Made by a program: the position numbers and the translations under genes. 64,000 nt of DNA from HXMU1420-13 sp034669965 (lineage in GTDB: Bacteria > Bacteroidota > Rhodothermia > Balneolales > Balneolaceae): assembly GCA_034669965.1 (NCBI GenBank), contig JAXMOK010000013.1, positions 1 to 64,000 on the forward strand. Direction: 5' to 3'. Each line of letters starts with the position of its first letter. Positions within the stretch are counted from its first letter, which is position 1. The notes under the pieces are model-generated. The model searched no databases, had not been told where the DNA came from, and saw nothing but the letters and a program-made list of their open reading frames with translations. Shown here one piece after another: positions 16,506 through 25,589 of this stretch.

Positions 16506-18278
16506 TTAACGAAGCAAGCGACTTCTATTGTCTATAATGTCGGCATCGTCTTTAAGCTGATCTAACCAAACAGCGAGATACTTTTGGTTGATTTGCTGCT
16601 CAAGTTCAGCACGAATAGATGAAGCAGTTGCGTCATCTAAGGTATTTGGGGCAGGCTCAGTAATAGAGTTTACAAAAATCACGTAAGCGCCGTTTACACC
16701 TTCGATTGCAGGACTAAGTTGGTTTTCCTGCATCGCAAAAACACTACCAATCACTTTCGGCTCGCGACCTGCGCCGGTAAGTACCATAGCAGAAGCTGCA
16801 AGTCCATCAATGTTTTGAATGTCTTTTCCTGAAGCAGCACTTAACGATTCCAGTTCGCCATTTGCAGCAATCATACCTTGCACTTTTTCAACGGTAATAC
16901 TTTTACGCTTTTCGTTTTTAACCTGCGTTTCGATCTGGCCTCGAACTTCGTCCATCGGGCGATAACCGGCTTCGTTAACTTCGGTTAAGCGAATGATCAC
17001 GAATTGTGTAGCCAATTCAATAGGATCAGAAATATCGTCTTCATCTGCTGTTTCCAGGAAATTCAATACTTGCTGACTTGAACCAACACCAGAAACAAAG
17101 GTGTTTCCTTTTGTAGCAAAAGCTTCCTGAATGAGTAATCCGGAGCGGTTAGCTTCTTCATCAAACGAACTTTCTTCGGTTGCAAAATACAAGAATTCGT
17201 CGGCTGCTTCGAAAGCACCATCCACTGTTGCGGGCAATGCTTCGAATGCCAGCGACATTACTGCGAACTTAATTTCGTCTCTGGTTTCTTCAACGTTTTT
17301 GATGATCGCAGCACTCGTACCTAGATTAATGATTCCGGTCACTTCGCCTTCTTCCACATCCAATACAGAAGCATAATCTTCACGGATTTCATCTTTCTGT
17401 ACAAATACGTTGTTATATCGCGTAGTTGACTGATTGCGGATTAAGAATAACGAATCGTTTTCGGCAGCGGAAAAGTCTTCGCGTAATTCTTCCAGTTCTT
17501 TGCGGATGGTGGCAGAATCCTCTGAAGTAGGTAACGTAGAAAATGTTACGAACTGAGCTCGATAGCTTTCTTCCGTTTTAAAGAGCTCTTTATTTTCGTT
17601 GTAATAGGTGCGCATATCGGCATCGGTGATCTCGATTTCGGCGTCGGTTACTTCGCTGTATGGAAATCGTAAATAGCTTACGCTTGCAAATGAGTTTCTT
17701 TTGTTGAATTCCTCGTTCACTTGCTGATCAGTAACTTGCAAACCCGCTGTAATGAAATTGCTAAGTTTTTCCTGGCGACGCTTTTGGCGAAGCTGAATTT
17801 CTATTGCCAACGCCTCTTGAGAGTAGGTTGGATCGGTAAGCACGTTTTGGATTGCAAAACGATCTACAGTTCCATCCGGGCGGCTGAAGTATTGCATGAT
17901 CAATGGATCTGGATTGTCACCATAGGCCATGCTCAGTAATTCAGAATCAGTAACTGTGATTCCGAGTTCGTCCATTTTTTGCTCGAGTAATTTGGCACTA
18001 ACCAACTCGTCCCACACCTGATTTTCGTAAATCGCACGGATTTCAGGAGTCATAGCAGCACCTGATTGTTGAGAATACGCATTGGTGTAATATTGCACAC
18101 GGCTGTTGTATTCATCTAAGCTGATAGGCTCGCCGTTAACTTCGCCCAAATCGCGGGGTCCCATAGTTGCTACATTGGGATCGTACACATCCATGATCAC
18201 CCAAAGCAATCCAAAAGAACCAATTAATATCCATAAGATAATACCTGTATTATCTCGAAATTTCGTCATTACACCCAT
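16506..18278 (-). CDS. PpiD/SurA-like membrane-anchored periplasmic foldase
   Basis: 590 residues. A cytoplasmic stub is followed by one transmembrane helix at about residues 12-29 (GIILWILIGSFGLLWVI). A SurA-N-like helical domain covers about 42-200 (VNGEPISLDEYNSRV, LVSAKLLEQKMDELGI, the classic chaperone pattern). A parvulin-like middle and a second helical/parvulin region follow to the end. Such proteins help outer-membrane and exported proteins fold at the periplasmic face. An internal ATG at codon 4 is an equally good start. Peptidyl-prolyl isomerase activity is not assured. Confidence 0.85.
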   Translation of the reverse strand: MGVMTKFRDNTGIILWILIGSFGLLWVIMDVYDPNVATMGPRDLGEVNGEPISLDEYNSRVQYYTNAYSQQSGAAMTPEIRAIYENQVWDELVSAKLLEQKMDELGITVTDSELLSMAYGDNPDPLIMQYFSRPDGTVDRFAIQNVLTDPTYSQEALAIEIQLRQKRRQEKLSNFITAGLQVTDQQVNEEFNKRNSFASVSYLRFPYSEVTDAEIEITDADMRTYYNENKELFKTEESYRAQFVTFSTLPTSEDSATIRKELEELREDFSAAENDSLFLIRNQSTTRYNNVFVQKDEIREDYASVLDVEEGEVTGIINLGTSAAIIKNVEETRDEIKFAVMSLAFEALPATVDGAFEAADEFLYFATEESSFDEEANRSGLLIQEAFATKGNTFVSGVGSSQQVLNFLETADEDDISDPIELATQFVIIRLTEVNEAGYRPMDEVRGQIETQVKNEKRKSITVEKVQGMIAANGELESLSAASGKDIQNIDGLAASAMVLTGAGREPKVIGSVFAMQENQLSPAIEGVNGAYVIFVNSITEPAPNTLDDATASSIRAELEQQINQKYLAVWLDQLKDDADIIDNRSRLLR

Positions 18279-18541
18279 AACAGGTAGCCTCTAGCTTGTA
18301 CTTAAAATAGTTATTGTTTTTCTATTGTCTCGACGAGCCACTTCACCCGATAATCGAGCCTGACAATATACGCCTCTATACAAGTAATTGAAAGGGCGGA
18401 GTTGGAATGAACTTTGAATGAGAACATGGACTGCTGAACTTCGAACATTGAGCTTTTTTTCGTCACCTCGCCCCGGCGCTTTCTTGCATCAGGAGAGGGA
18501 GCTTAATTAGTAATTGAATACCAAGTAATTAAATAAGGCAT

Positions 18542-18572
18542 TCTGATCCGCCGAATGGCGGTGAAGAATCAG
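18542..18572 (-). repeat. REP-like palindrome, copy 1
   Basis: Read on the minus strand it is CTGATTCTTCACCGCC followed by ATTCGGCGGATCAGA: a GCCG-rich imperfect stem with flanking CTGAT/ATCAG. A second copy with few differences lies at 32390-32422 on the plus strand. Confidence 0.65.
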
Positions 18573-18703
18573 CACAGCTTTGTCTTGTCTAAAATTTGTC
18601 TTTTTGCTTCCATTCACGAGTGGAGCGAAGTGATCTCAGTTTTTCTGATCACTTTCTATTTCACCCTATTACAAGGAAACAGCACAGTACAAATACGTGT
18701 TAC

Positions 18704-18776
18704 GGGACTAAAGTCCCTTCTTGATTATGAACGTGCTTTTATCTCGAACATAAACAAGCAAGGGTTTTAACCCTGC
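18704..18776. repeat. Pair of short palindromes (GGGACTAAAGTCCC and GCAAGGGTTTTAACCCTGC)
   Basis: Two hairpin-forming sequences 40 nt apart: GGGACT-AA-AGTCCC at 18704-18717 and AGGGTT-TT-AACCCT with GC flanks at 18758-18776. Palindromes of this 'xACTAAAGTx / xTTTTAAx' style are usual among REP sequences mobilised by REP-associated transposases (general knowledge); no such transposase is in the window. Confidence 0.55.
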
Positions 18777-19075
18777 GATTTCAAGATGAGGAATGATTTT
18801 AATCTCGTTACGAACGTCCTCGCTCGTATAGTCTACCGAAAATTCCAGCTTCCAATCTATTACGATCTCACCCTTTTTCTCTCTCCAACAATCTCATTAA
18901 CAGGAGCACTCAATGCAACTTTAAGACTAATTGAGCATACCTCCGCTTGTGCCATCTTTTTTTGTCCAAGCGGAGCAAAGGATTTGAAAAATGCTCAGGT
19001 CCAAGCGGGCACCGCTCCGATAGCTCTCGTTCCTAAGCTATAGCTTCCAATTAGAAAAGTAGCACACTTTCAATC

Positions 19076-19108
19076 ATCTGTCAGACGGGCTCAAGCCGTC
19101 AGACAGAT
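19076..19108. repeat. Hairpin ATCTGTCAGACGG / CCGTCAGACAGAT
   Basis: 13-nt arms (19076-19088 and 19096-19108, 12 of 13 paired) around a 7-nt loop GCTCAAG. No T-run follows on either side, so it is more likely a dispersed REP-type palindrome than a terminator. It sits 82 nt past the end of the minus-strand gene at 19190. Confidence 0.55.
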
Positions 19109-19189
19109 ATGAAATAAAGCCACTTTGTTACTCTGTCCCTCAATAACTCTGTGCATTTGCCAACTTTGCCCCTTTCCCCTACAAATCCA

Positions 19190-19927
19190 TCAACGAACCG
19201 ACAACCCCGGTAATATTCCCTTCACTACAATACGTCGATCATCGATTAGCTCGTCAAGTTTTGGTGCAAAATCGGAGGATTTCAGCATCTGCAAATAATC
19301 ACCAAGTCTTTTCAAACTATTGATCCCAAAAACGCGAAGGTATTGCCATCGGTCGGCGATAAGATAAGTTCCGCCATTCGTTGAAACGCCAAGTTCTTTT
19401 TCTACGGGGATGAGTTGCTTCGATACAAGCAGCTCGAATGCGGAAGCTTTCCCGGGTACTACGTTAAAGCTGATGAACACCTGGTATTTTGCTTCAAAAG
19501 GATCGCCGGTTTTCCAGAAAGGAATCAGTGCTACAAATTCGTCGGTATGTCCGGCCGAGAGCGCACTTATTCGTCCATATAAACTACCTACACTCACATT
19601 TTGTTCGGCTGCAATGGCACGTAAACGATTATTGGATTCGTCCATTCCAACCATTCCATGCATTTCGGTCAGCACCATCAACCCAAAAGGCACAGGACTT
19701 TCCACCTCGCGAAAGCCACGGAAACGTAGCATAGCCTCGTTTTCTCGATATAGCGGCAAAGCTTCATCTTCATAAAGCTGAATCATGGTTTGATATTCGC
19801 CGGGCAGCACATCAAACGTAACCAATTGCCATACTAAGGGTGTGTCTGTCTCTTGAGCCACAGAGGAGGATTCTCCATACATAAACAAGAAAATAGCCAG
19901 TAATAATACTCTTCGAAGTACAGGCAT
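19190..19927 (-). CDS. Exported protein with two NIPSNAP-like (dimeric alpha/beta-barrel) repeats
   Basis: 245 residues. A signal peptide covers about 1-24 (VLLLAIFLFMYG, ending near SVAQ). Two similar halves follow, each beginning with a strand and the pattern x-F-x-V-x-PG-(E/K) then a helix with LYEDEALPLYRE (about 35-65) or LLVSKQLIPVEKE (about 155-185). That is the ferredoxin-like layout of NIPSNAP/EthD-type proteins. No catalytic residues can be named. Probably periplasmic; the ligand is unknown. It follows the MscS gene by 23 nt on the same strand and may share its transcript. Confidence 0.65.
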   Translation of the reverse strand: MPVLRRVLLLAIFLFMYGESSSVAQETDTPLVWQLVTFDVLPGEYQTMIQLYEDEALPLYRENEAMLRFRGFREVESPVPFGLMVLTEMHGMVGMDESNNRLRAIAAEQNVSVGSLYGRISALSAGHTDEFVALIPFWKTGDPFEAKYQVFISFNVVPGKASAFELLVSKQLIPVEKELGVSTNGGTYLIADRWQYLRVFGINSLKRLGDYLQMLKSSDFAPKLDELIDDRRIVVKGILPGLSVR

Positions 19928-19950
19928 GGTTAATCAATTTTCGTGATTCA

Positions 19951-21207
19951 TCACTGTTTCGCCGAATCTTCTCTTAGACCGTCGTCATCTTCATTACCAT
20001 CGTCAGAGGTTGAAGCACTATTTTTATCCTTCTTGTTATACTTATCAGGGTTACGTTCCACATCCGAGTAAGAATCAGATTCCAGCTCTTTTTTCTCTTT
20101 TTTTGGTTTTGATTTAGAATCAGAGTTAGCCTCTTTTTTGGAGTCATCAGAATCGGAATCTTTACCGCCATTATTTTCTGAGGTGTTTTTTTCCTTCTGA
20201 TCCTTTTCATTGGTTCCTTCGTCGACATCGCTATCGCTTTCGGTTTGAAGGGCATTTCTGAAATTAATATCACGTTGTGGGAATGGGATTTCGATATCAT
20301 ATTCGCGGAATTTTCGCACAATTTCTTGATTGATCTCGTTTAACACTCCGTAGCGTTTTTTCACATCGGGGATCATCACCAGTAACTTCATATTCCATGC
20401 AGAATCACCAAAACTTCGAAGATGGATACGATGAGCAGGATTCTCCAGTACATGATCGTTTTCTTCGGCAACTTCGTTTAGTGCCTGAATCACTTTATCT
20501 AAATCAGACCCATAACCAACGCCAACATCCACAATCAACAAATACGATGGGTCGCCATGCGAATAGTTGATTACGTCTTTACTAACAAACTCGCTATTTG
20601 GCACTATGATCGAAATATTCTGCAAGGTTTTTACTTTGGTTGATCGGATGTTGATCTCCTCCACATCACCTTCGATTCCATTCACTTCAACCCGATCACC
20701 CACGCTAATTGGTCGCTCAAACAGCACAATCAAACCTGAGATAAAATTGGAAGTGATATTCTGTAAACCAAAACCAATACCAACAGAGAGAAAACCGAAG
20801 ATTACGGCAAGTCCGGTTAGGTCGATCCCCAAAAACTGGAATGAGACAAACACTCCGATGATCACGATCACATATTGCGACATCCGGGCGAGGGTATAGC
20901 GTAAGCCGCTGTCTGATATGAAACGCGGTAACACGCGATCGTTTAAAAACCGCTTAATAAACGACGCCAAGTACGTGAAGCCTATAATGAATATCAGAAA
21001 AATAATGATAGACATGAAGGTAACCGGTGTATCCTGAATTTTGAACAAGGTTACTTGCAGGAAATCACTTACGTAATCCAGAATTTCGCTCAGTGAATAA
21101 TCGGTTGGATTAGGGATATTCATGGTAGAATCGGTTGATATGATGCTCGAATCGGGAGCGTCTACCAAAGAATCAGGCGGTGTTGGCGTTTGAAAAAGTT
21201 GCTTCAT
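19951..21207 (-). CDS. Small-conductance mechanosensitive channel (MscS family)
   Basis: 418 residues. About residues 45-155 contain three hydrophobic helices, ending in the glycine/alanine-rich pore helix GFLSVGIGFGLQNITSNFIS. The beta domain carries FERPISVGDRVEVNG and the GDVEEINIRSTKVKT stretch, then an alpha/beta C-domain to about 310. The last 100 residues are a highly charged, low-complexity tail rich in Asp, Ser, Glu and Lys (SDSDDSKKE and similar), not part of the channel fold. The protein releases osmolytes on hypo-osmotic shock from the inner membrane. Confidence 0.9.
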   Translation of the reverse strand: MKQLFQTPTPPDSLVDAPDSSIISTDSTMNIPNPTDYSLSEILDYVSDFLQVTLFKIQDTPVTFMSIIIFLIFIIGFTYLASFIKRFLNDRVLPRFISDSGLRYTLARMSQYVIVIIGVFVSFQFLGIDLTGLAVIFGFLSVGIGFGLQNITSNFISGLIVLFERPISVGDRVEVNGIEGDVEEINIRSTKVKTLQNISIIVPNSEFVSKDVINYSHGDPSYLLIVDVGVGYGSDLDKVIQALNEVAEENDHVLENPAHRIHLRSFGDSAWNMKLLVMIPDVKKRYGVLNEINQEIVRKFREYDIEIPFPQRDINFRNALQTESDSDVDEGTNEKDQKEKNTSENNGGKDSDSDDSKKEANSDSKSKPKKEKKELESDSYSDVERNPDKYNKKDKNSASTSDDGNEDDDGLREDSAKQ

Positions 21208-21239
21208 ATATCCGTTTTAATTGTGGACTGAGTATAAAC

Positions 21240-21276
21240 AAAAAAGCCGAAACAGAGCACTTTCCATTCCGGCTTT
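21240..21276 (-). terminator. Intrinsic terminator after the barrel-protein gene
   Basis: Minus-strand arms AAAGCCGGAA and TTTCGGCTTT (10 bp, with G-T pairing) followed by a T-run. It closes the gene at 21318. Confidence 0.75.
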
Positions 21277-21317
21277 AAAACTTTTATTAAGATGTTAGTG
21301 CATTTTGAGCTGATAAA

Positions 21318-22091
21318 TCACTTAGAAAATTTGAATAGGTCTAACCCGCCACTAATGGTAAAAATCACACTGTTAGCAGATAGCTGGTTATCGGAAGTAA
21401 AATTTGCAGATTCTAAGAGATCGCCATCTCTATAAACAGTAACAGATTCAGCTTGTATATTACCTATTTCTACCTCAAATCCGAAAGTAATTACAGTGGG
21501 CAAAACTTTTCCATTTACCTGCATTCTTGCACCAAAACGTATAAGAGGTGCATCAGAGTACTCGGTTACATAGTCTAAACTACCTCTTGAGTAGTTGCCC
21601 TCAAACGATTTAAACGCTGGCCCCATAAATCCATAGAAGAAAACAGAATGGGAATTATCGTAATAAGAACCATATCCAACATAGGGCGAAATTGTGCGAG
21701 ATTTTAACACAGATCCAAGCGCTTCTTCACTGGATCGCACCTTATTATCGTACTCGTTATAAGAATAGGATAAGCCAAATATAAACTCGTTTCGTAATGA
21801 AATATCATTCGAAATCCCTGCCGATAAATCAAAAGTTTGACCTAAACTACCATCAAAGAATGCGGCAATTGAGGGTCGTTTCTCAAGTACTTCAAATCGA
21901 TCAGGAACGTTCGGATCCTCTCGGTCTTCGTCTTTTAAAGGGATAATCAGATTCAGCCCATATTGAACTCGAAGCCCTTTAAACACAAGTTTACGGGACA
22001 TTGATTGTGTGGAATCAGTAGGTGAGTCCGATTGGGCTAATAGCGCAGGTGAAATGGCTATGAAAAGAAAATATAAGATGAACCGGTTCAT
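21318..22091 (-). CDS. Hypothetical outer-membrane beta-barrel protein
   Basis: 257 residues, not recognised as a named family. A signal peptide covers about 1-19 (FILYFLFIAISPALLAQ). The rest shows alternating strands with aromatic girdles (FIFGLSYSYNEYD, SVFFYGFMGPAF, VITFGFEVEIG), fitting an 8-10-strand OmpA- or OmpW-like barrel, and ends in SGGLDLFKFSK. The inferred location is the outer membrane. It has its own terminator and lies downstream of glgP, separated from it by glgP's terminator, so it is probably transcribed alone. Confidence 0.65.
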   Translation of the reverse strand: MNRFILYFLFIAISPALLAQSDSPTDSTQSMSRKLVFKGLRVQYGLNLIIPLKDEDREDPNVPDRFEVLEKRPSIAAFFDGSLGQTFDLSAGISNDISLRNEFIFGLSYSYNEYDNKVRSSEEALGSVLKSRTISPYVGYGSYYDNSHSVFFYGFMGPAFKSFEGNYSRGSLDYVTEYSDAPLIRFGARMQVNGKVLPTVITFGFEVEIGNIQAESVTVYRDGDLLESANFTSDNQLSANSVIFTISGGLDLFKFSK

Positions 22092-22110
22092 TTAACTTTT
22101 TTGCAGATAT

Positions 22111-22147
22111 TAAAAAGCCGAAACAGTTTAATAGCTGTTCCGGCTTT
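22111..22147 (-). terminator. Intrinsic terminator after glycogen phosphorylase
   Basis: 13-bp stem (22114-22126 with 22135-22147, one G-T pair on the minus strand), 8-nt loop, then TTTTTA on the minus strand. Its core AAAGCCG(G)AA is the same as in the terminator at 21240. Confidence 0.82.
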
Positions 22148-22169
22148 ACTTAGATGCAAAAAAATATAA

Positions 22170-24650
22170 TTATTTTTTTAAAGAAACATACTCCGATTTC
22201 CAGATTTCATCGTTGTAATCTTTGATGGTGCGATCGCTGGAGAACTTCCCAACCTTTGCCACATTGATAATGGCTTTACGCATCCATTCATCCTGATTAC
22301 GATACAACTTCTCTACTTTTTCCTGCTCTTTTACATAGGCTTCGTAGTCGGCAAGCACCATAAAGTAGTCGTTCTCAGGCAACAACGCATTGATGATCGG
22401 ATCAAACAAGTGTTTGTCTTCCGGAGAGAAGAACCCGTTTTTAATTTGATCAAGCGCGCGCTTCAATTCGGCATTGCCATGATAGTAAGCGTTAGAGTCG
22501 TACCCGGTGCGGCGTAGCTCTTGCAATTCCTCTACAGTAAGCCCGAAAATGAAGATGTTATCTTCGCCAACTTCTTCAAGAATTTCCACATTTGCGCCAT
22601 CAAGCGTTCCAATAGTAAGCGCTCCGTTCAGGGCAAACTTCATATTCCCTGTACCAGATGCTTCCATTCCAGCAGTAGAAATCTGCTCGGAAAGATCCGC
22701 AGCCGGAATCATCATTTCAGCAAGAGTAACTCGGTAATTTTGTAAGAATACACACTTCAATTTGCCGTTCACATCGGGATCGTTATTTACCACTTCCGCA
22801 ACAGCATTTATCAATTTGATATGCATTTTGGCCATGGCATAACCCGGAGCCGCTTTCCCGCCAAAGATTACCGTTCGTGGAACTACGTCAAGTTCGGGGT
22901 TTTCTTTGATGCGATTATATAGGGTAATCACATTCAATGCCGCCATTAACTGACGCTTATACTCGTGAATTCGCTTGATCTGAATGTCAAACAGCGAGTT
23001 AGGATCTACCTCAACACCTTCATGTTCAAGGATGTAGTCAGCAAGTTTTTTCTTGTTCTCTAACTTAATCTTAGCAAACGCTTTGCGGAATTTTTTGTCC
23101 TCAGAAAACGGCGTTAAATCCTGAAGTTTATCAAGATCAGTAATCCAATCATCGCCAATGTTTTTGGTGATCAGAGCAGCCAGATCAACGTTACATTGCT
23201 TCAGCCAGCGACGCGGAGTAATACCGTTGGTCTTGTTGGTGAATTTATCGGGATACACTTCCACAAAATCTTTGAACATGCTTTCTTTAAGAAGTCGCGA
23301 GTGAAGCGCAGCTACCCCGTTAACTTTATGCGATCCAACTATTCCTAAATGTGCCATGTGCACTACCGGATGTTCTCCTTCGCTCACAATGCTCATGCGG
23401 GCCTTGCGGTGCGTATCGTCACCAAATTTCGCACTAATAGTGTCCATAAATCTGCGATTGATCTCGTAAATGATATTCAAATGACGAGGCAATAAGTTTC
23501 TCATTAAGGAAACCGGCCATTTTTCAAGCGCTTCGGGCAGTAAAGTATGGTTGGTATAAGCCATGGTTTGGGTGGTGATGTCCCATGCTTTATCCCAAGT
23601 CATGTCTACTTCATCCAACAACACACGCATTAATTCCGGTACGGCTAGATTTGGATGCGTATCGTTACATTGCACCGCTACTTTTTCAGGGAATTTCGTC
23701 CAATCATCAGTCTGGTTTTTGAAACGACGGATGATATCCTGCATCGATGCAGAAACGAGGAAGTATTCTTGTTTCAGGCGAAGCTCTTGCCCAACAAACA
23801 CCTTATCGTTTGGATAAAGTACTCGCGTGATATTTTGCTCCAGCTGATTCTCTTTAACCGCATCGATGTACTGACCTTGATTAAAACTGTGGAGATCAAG
23901 CGCAGTATCAGATTCAGCTTTCCATAAACGAAGGTTGTTTACCAAGTTGTTGTTGAACCCGGGAATCGGTGTATCGTAGGCAACAGCAAGAACTTTGTCG
24001 GTATTTTCCCATGCGTAATGAATGCCTCCACCGGCTTTTGGCGCCATGTGCTGGTGGCCATAAAACTCTACCGGATATTGAATTTTAGGCCGTACAACGT
24101 CCCAAGGATTTCCATATCGCAACCATAAATCTGGTTTTTCAATCTGGTATCCGTTTTCTATGGTTTGATAAAAAATTCCGTAATCGTAACGCAAACCATA
24201 GCCGGTTGCAGGCACACCAAGCGTTGCCATCGAATCCAGGAAGCAGGCAGCCAATCTGCCAAGGCCACCATTACCTAAACCGGCATCCCATTCAGCTTCG
24301 CGAATTTTGTCGTAATCGAGCCCAAGATCTGCACAGGCATCGGCAACTTCTTGTTGCACATCGAGGTTTACCACCATGTTATCGAGTAGACGACCAATCA
24401 GGTATTCCATCGACAAATAATACACACGCTTAACACCTGATTTATGATAATGCTGCTGCGTGGTGATCCACTTGTCGTGCAAGCGATCCATTAACGTAAG
24501 TACAACGCCTCGGTATTCATCCCAGGGAGTACGCGAATATTCGTCTTTAGCCAGTGTATGGCGGAGGTGTAATTTTATGTCTTCTCTGAGCGATTCTTTA
24601 TTTAAACCCGAGCGTACCTCCACCTCGGATTGCTTAGTTTTTTTAGCCAT
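22170..24650 (-). CDS. glgP: Glycogen phosphorylase
   Basis: 826 residues, the usual length of GT35 phosphorylases. It releases glucose-1-phosphate from glycogen. The PLP-binding lysine is K671 in the invariant SGTGNMKFALNG stretch. The N-terminal half has YLSMEYLIGRLL, LGNGGLGRLAACFLDS and GYGLRYDYGIF, and the middle has the nucleotide/sugar contacts NKTNGITPRRWL and FQIKRIHEYKRQ-like DIQIKRIHEYKRQ. Monocistronic with its own terminator. It pairs functionally with the branching and debranching enzymes at 33.8-37.5 kb. Confidence 0.96.
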   Translation of the reverse strand: MAKKTKQSEVEVRSGLNKESLREDIKLHLRHTLAKDEYSRTPWDEYRGVVLTLMDRLHDKWITTQQHYHKSGVKRVYYLSMEYLIGRLLDNMVVNLDVQQEVADACADLGLDYDKIREAEWDAGLGNGGLGRLAACFLDSMATLGVPATGYGLRYDYGIFYQTIENGYQIEKPDLWLRYGNPWDVVRPKIQYPVEFYGHQHMAPKAGGGIHYAWENTDKVLAVAYDTPIPGFNNNLVNNLRLWKAESDTALDLHSFNQGQYIDAVKENQLEQNITRVLYPNDKVFVGQELRLKQEYFLVSASMQDIIRRFKNQTDDWTKFPEKVAVQCNDTHPNLAVPELMRVLLDEVDMTWDKAWDITTQTMAYTNHTLLPEALEKWPVSLMRNLLPRHLNIIYEINRRFMDTISAKFGDDTHRKARMSIVSEGEHPVVHMAHLGIVGSHKVNGVAALHSRLLKESMFKDFVEVYPDKFTNKTNGITPRRWLKQCNVDLAALITKNIGDDWITDLDKLQDLTPFSEDKKFRKAFAKIKLENKKKLADYILEHEGVEVDPNSLFDIQIKRIHEYKRQLMAALNVITLYNRIKENPELDVVPRTVIFGGKAAPGYAMAKMHIKLINAVAEVVNNDPDVNGKLKCVFLQNYRVTLAEMMIPAADLSEQISTAGMEASGTGNMKFALNGALTIGTLDGANVEILEEVGEDNIFIFGLTVEELQELRRTGYDSNAYYHGNAELKRALDQIKNGFFSPEDKHLFDPIINALLPENDYFMVLADYEAYVKEQEKVEKLYRNQDEWMRKAIINVAKVGKFSSDRTIKDYNDEIWKSEYVSLKK

Positions 24651-24710
24651 TTTGTAAAATAAAATTCAATTGATGAAGAATTATCAGCGGTTAGTTGAGT
24701 ACGTACATCT

Positions 24711-25589
24711 TTAATTTTCTTTCAGATACACTCCAAGGTCGGGGCTAAAGCCCGGCCGTGTCAAATTCACAGGAAAATTCAAACTATGAAACGACTCGTA
24801 CGCATCAATAGCAACAAAATCCTGCAAAAAAAGCCCAAAAACACTGGAACCGCTACCACTCATGCTAGCGTAGGTTGCCCCGAGATCGTAAAACTGATCT
24901 TTGAAGTTTCCAACTAATTCGATGCGTGGGAAAACAGCCGTTTCAAGATCGTTTTGTAGCAAATAATGCCACTCTTCAATCTCGCCCTCTAACAGGAGGT
25001 TTTTGAGTGAAAAATCGGGTTCGGGCGTGGGGATACATTGTTGATAAGCCTCGGGCGTAGAACTGAACACTTTAGGAAAAGCCGTTACGATGTACGCATC
25101 AGGTTGAATATCCAGAAACTCAATGTCGTCGCCAACGCCGGTGCCCATCCCTGCCTTTCCGTGTACAAAAAAGGGAACATCAGCGCCTAGTTGTTTTCCA
25201 AGCGCAGCCAAATCGTCGATGGATAAACCAAGTCCGGCAATTTTGTTCAACATTCGAAGGGTTGTTGCGGCATTGCTGCTACCGCCGCCAAGTCCTGCCC
25301 CGGCGGGAATGCGTTTATCAACATCAATCTTGAAATTATCGCGCAAACCGGCTTCTTTTTGAAGCAGTTGAATGGCTTTCACGATAAGATTGGAGTCGTC
25401 CACAGGGATTTTCTCATCGCTCATAACCAGTTGCATATTCCCTGATGGGCGCACCTCAAATCGGTCGTTCCACTCGATAAATACAAAGCCAGTTTCGATG
25501 GTGTGGTAGCCGTTGGGCAAGCGTTCAAGTACATCTAAGCCAAGATTAATTTTGGCATACGAATTCGAAACCCATAACTCATTCATCAA
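24711..25589 (-). CDS. ispE: 4-diphosphocytidyl-2-C-methyl-D-erythritol kinase
   Basis: 292-residue GHMP kinase. SYAKINLGLDVL at the N-terminus, the ATP-binding PAGAGLGGGSSNAA loop (about residues 91-104), and a late SGSGSSVFG motif identify IspE, the fourth enzyme of the MEP isoprenoid pathway. The start overlaps the end of the CCA-adding enzyme gene by 11 nt, so the two are translationally coupled. There is no reason in the sequence to doubt activity. Confidence 0.94.
   Translation of the reverse strand: MMNELWVSNSYAKINLGLDVLERLPNGYHTIETGFVFIEWNDRFEVRPSGNMQLVMSDEKIPVDDSNLIVKAIQLLQKEAGLRDNFKIDVDKRIPAGAGLGGGSSNAATTLRMLNKIAGLGLSIDDLAALGKQLGADVPFFVHGKAGMGTGVGDDIEFLDIQPDAYIVTAFPKVFSSTPEAYQQCIPTPEPDFSLKNLLLEGEIEEWHYLLQNDLETAVFPRIELVGNFKDQFYDLGATYASMSGSGSSVFGLFLQDFVAIDAYESFHSLNFPVNLTRPGFSPDLGVYLKEN

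Larger units (their letters stand above)
18279..19189. other. Gene-free, repeat-rich spacer
   Basis: About 910 nt with no convincing gene. It holds word-type repeat remnants (ATGAACTTTGAATG, GAACTTCGAACATTGA, 18406-18452) and a REP-like palindrome (18542-18572). It also holds a stretch CACGAGTGGAGCGAAGTGATC (split CACGAGTGGAG / CGAAGTGATC) near 18614-18636 resembling the dispersed 'GCGAG...GAGCGAAG' repeats of many bacteria. Two triplet palindromes (18704-18776), CTCCGCTTG/CAAGCGGAG inverted copies (18941-18975) and a GTCAGAC hairpin (19076-19108) complete the list. It looks like repeat debris collected between two operons. Confidence 0.7.

Noticed and set aside
18555..18770. Open frame of 71 residues in the repeat-rich spacer
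   Set aside because: It crosses palindromes and word repeats and has no motif; I treat it as chance.
18786..19043. Open frame of 85 residues in the same spacer
   Set aside because: It overlaps inverted CTCCGCTTG copies and shows no family features.
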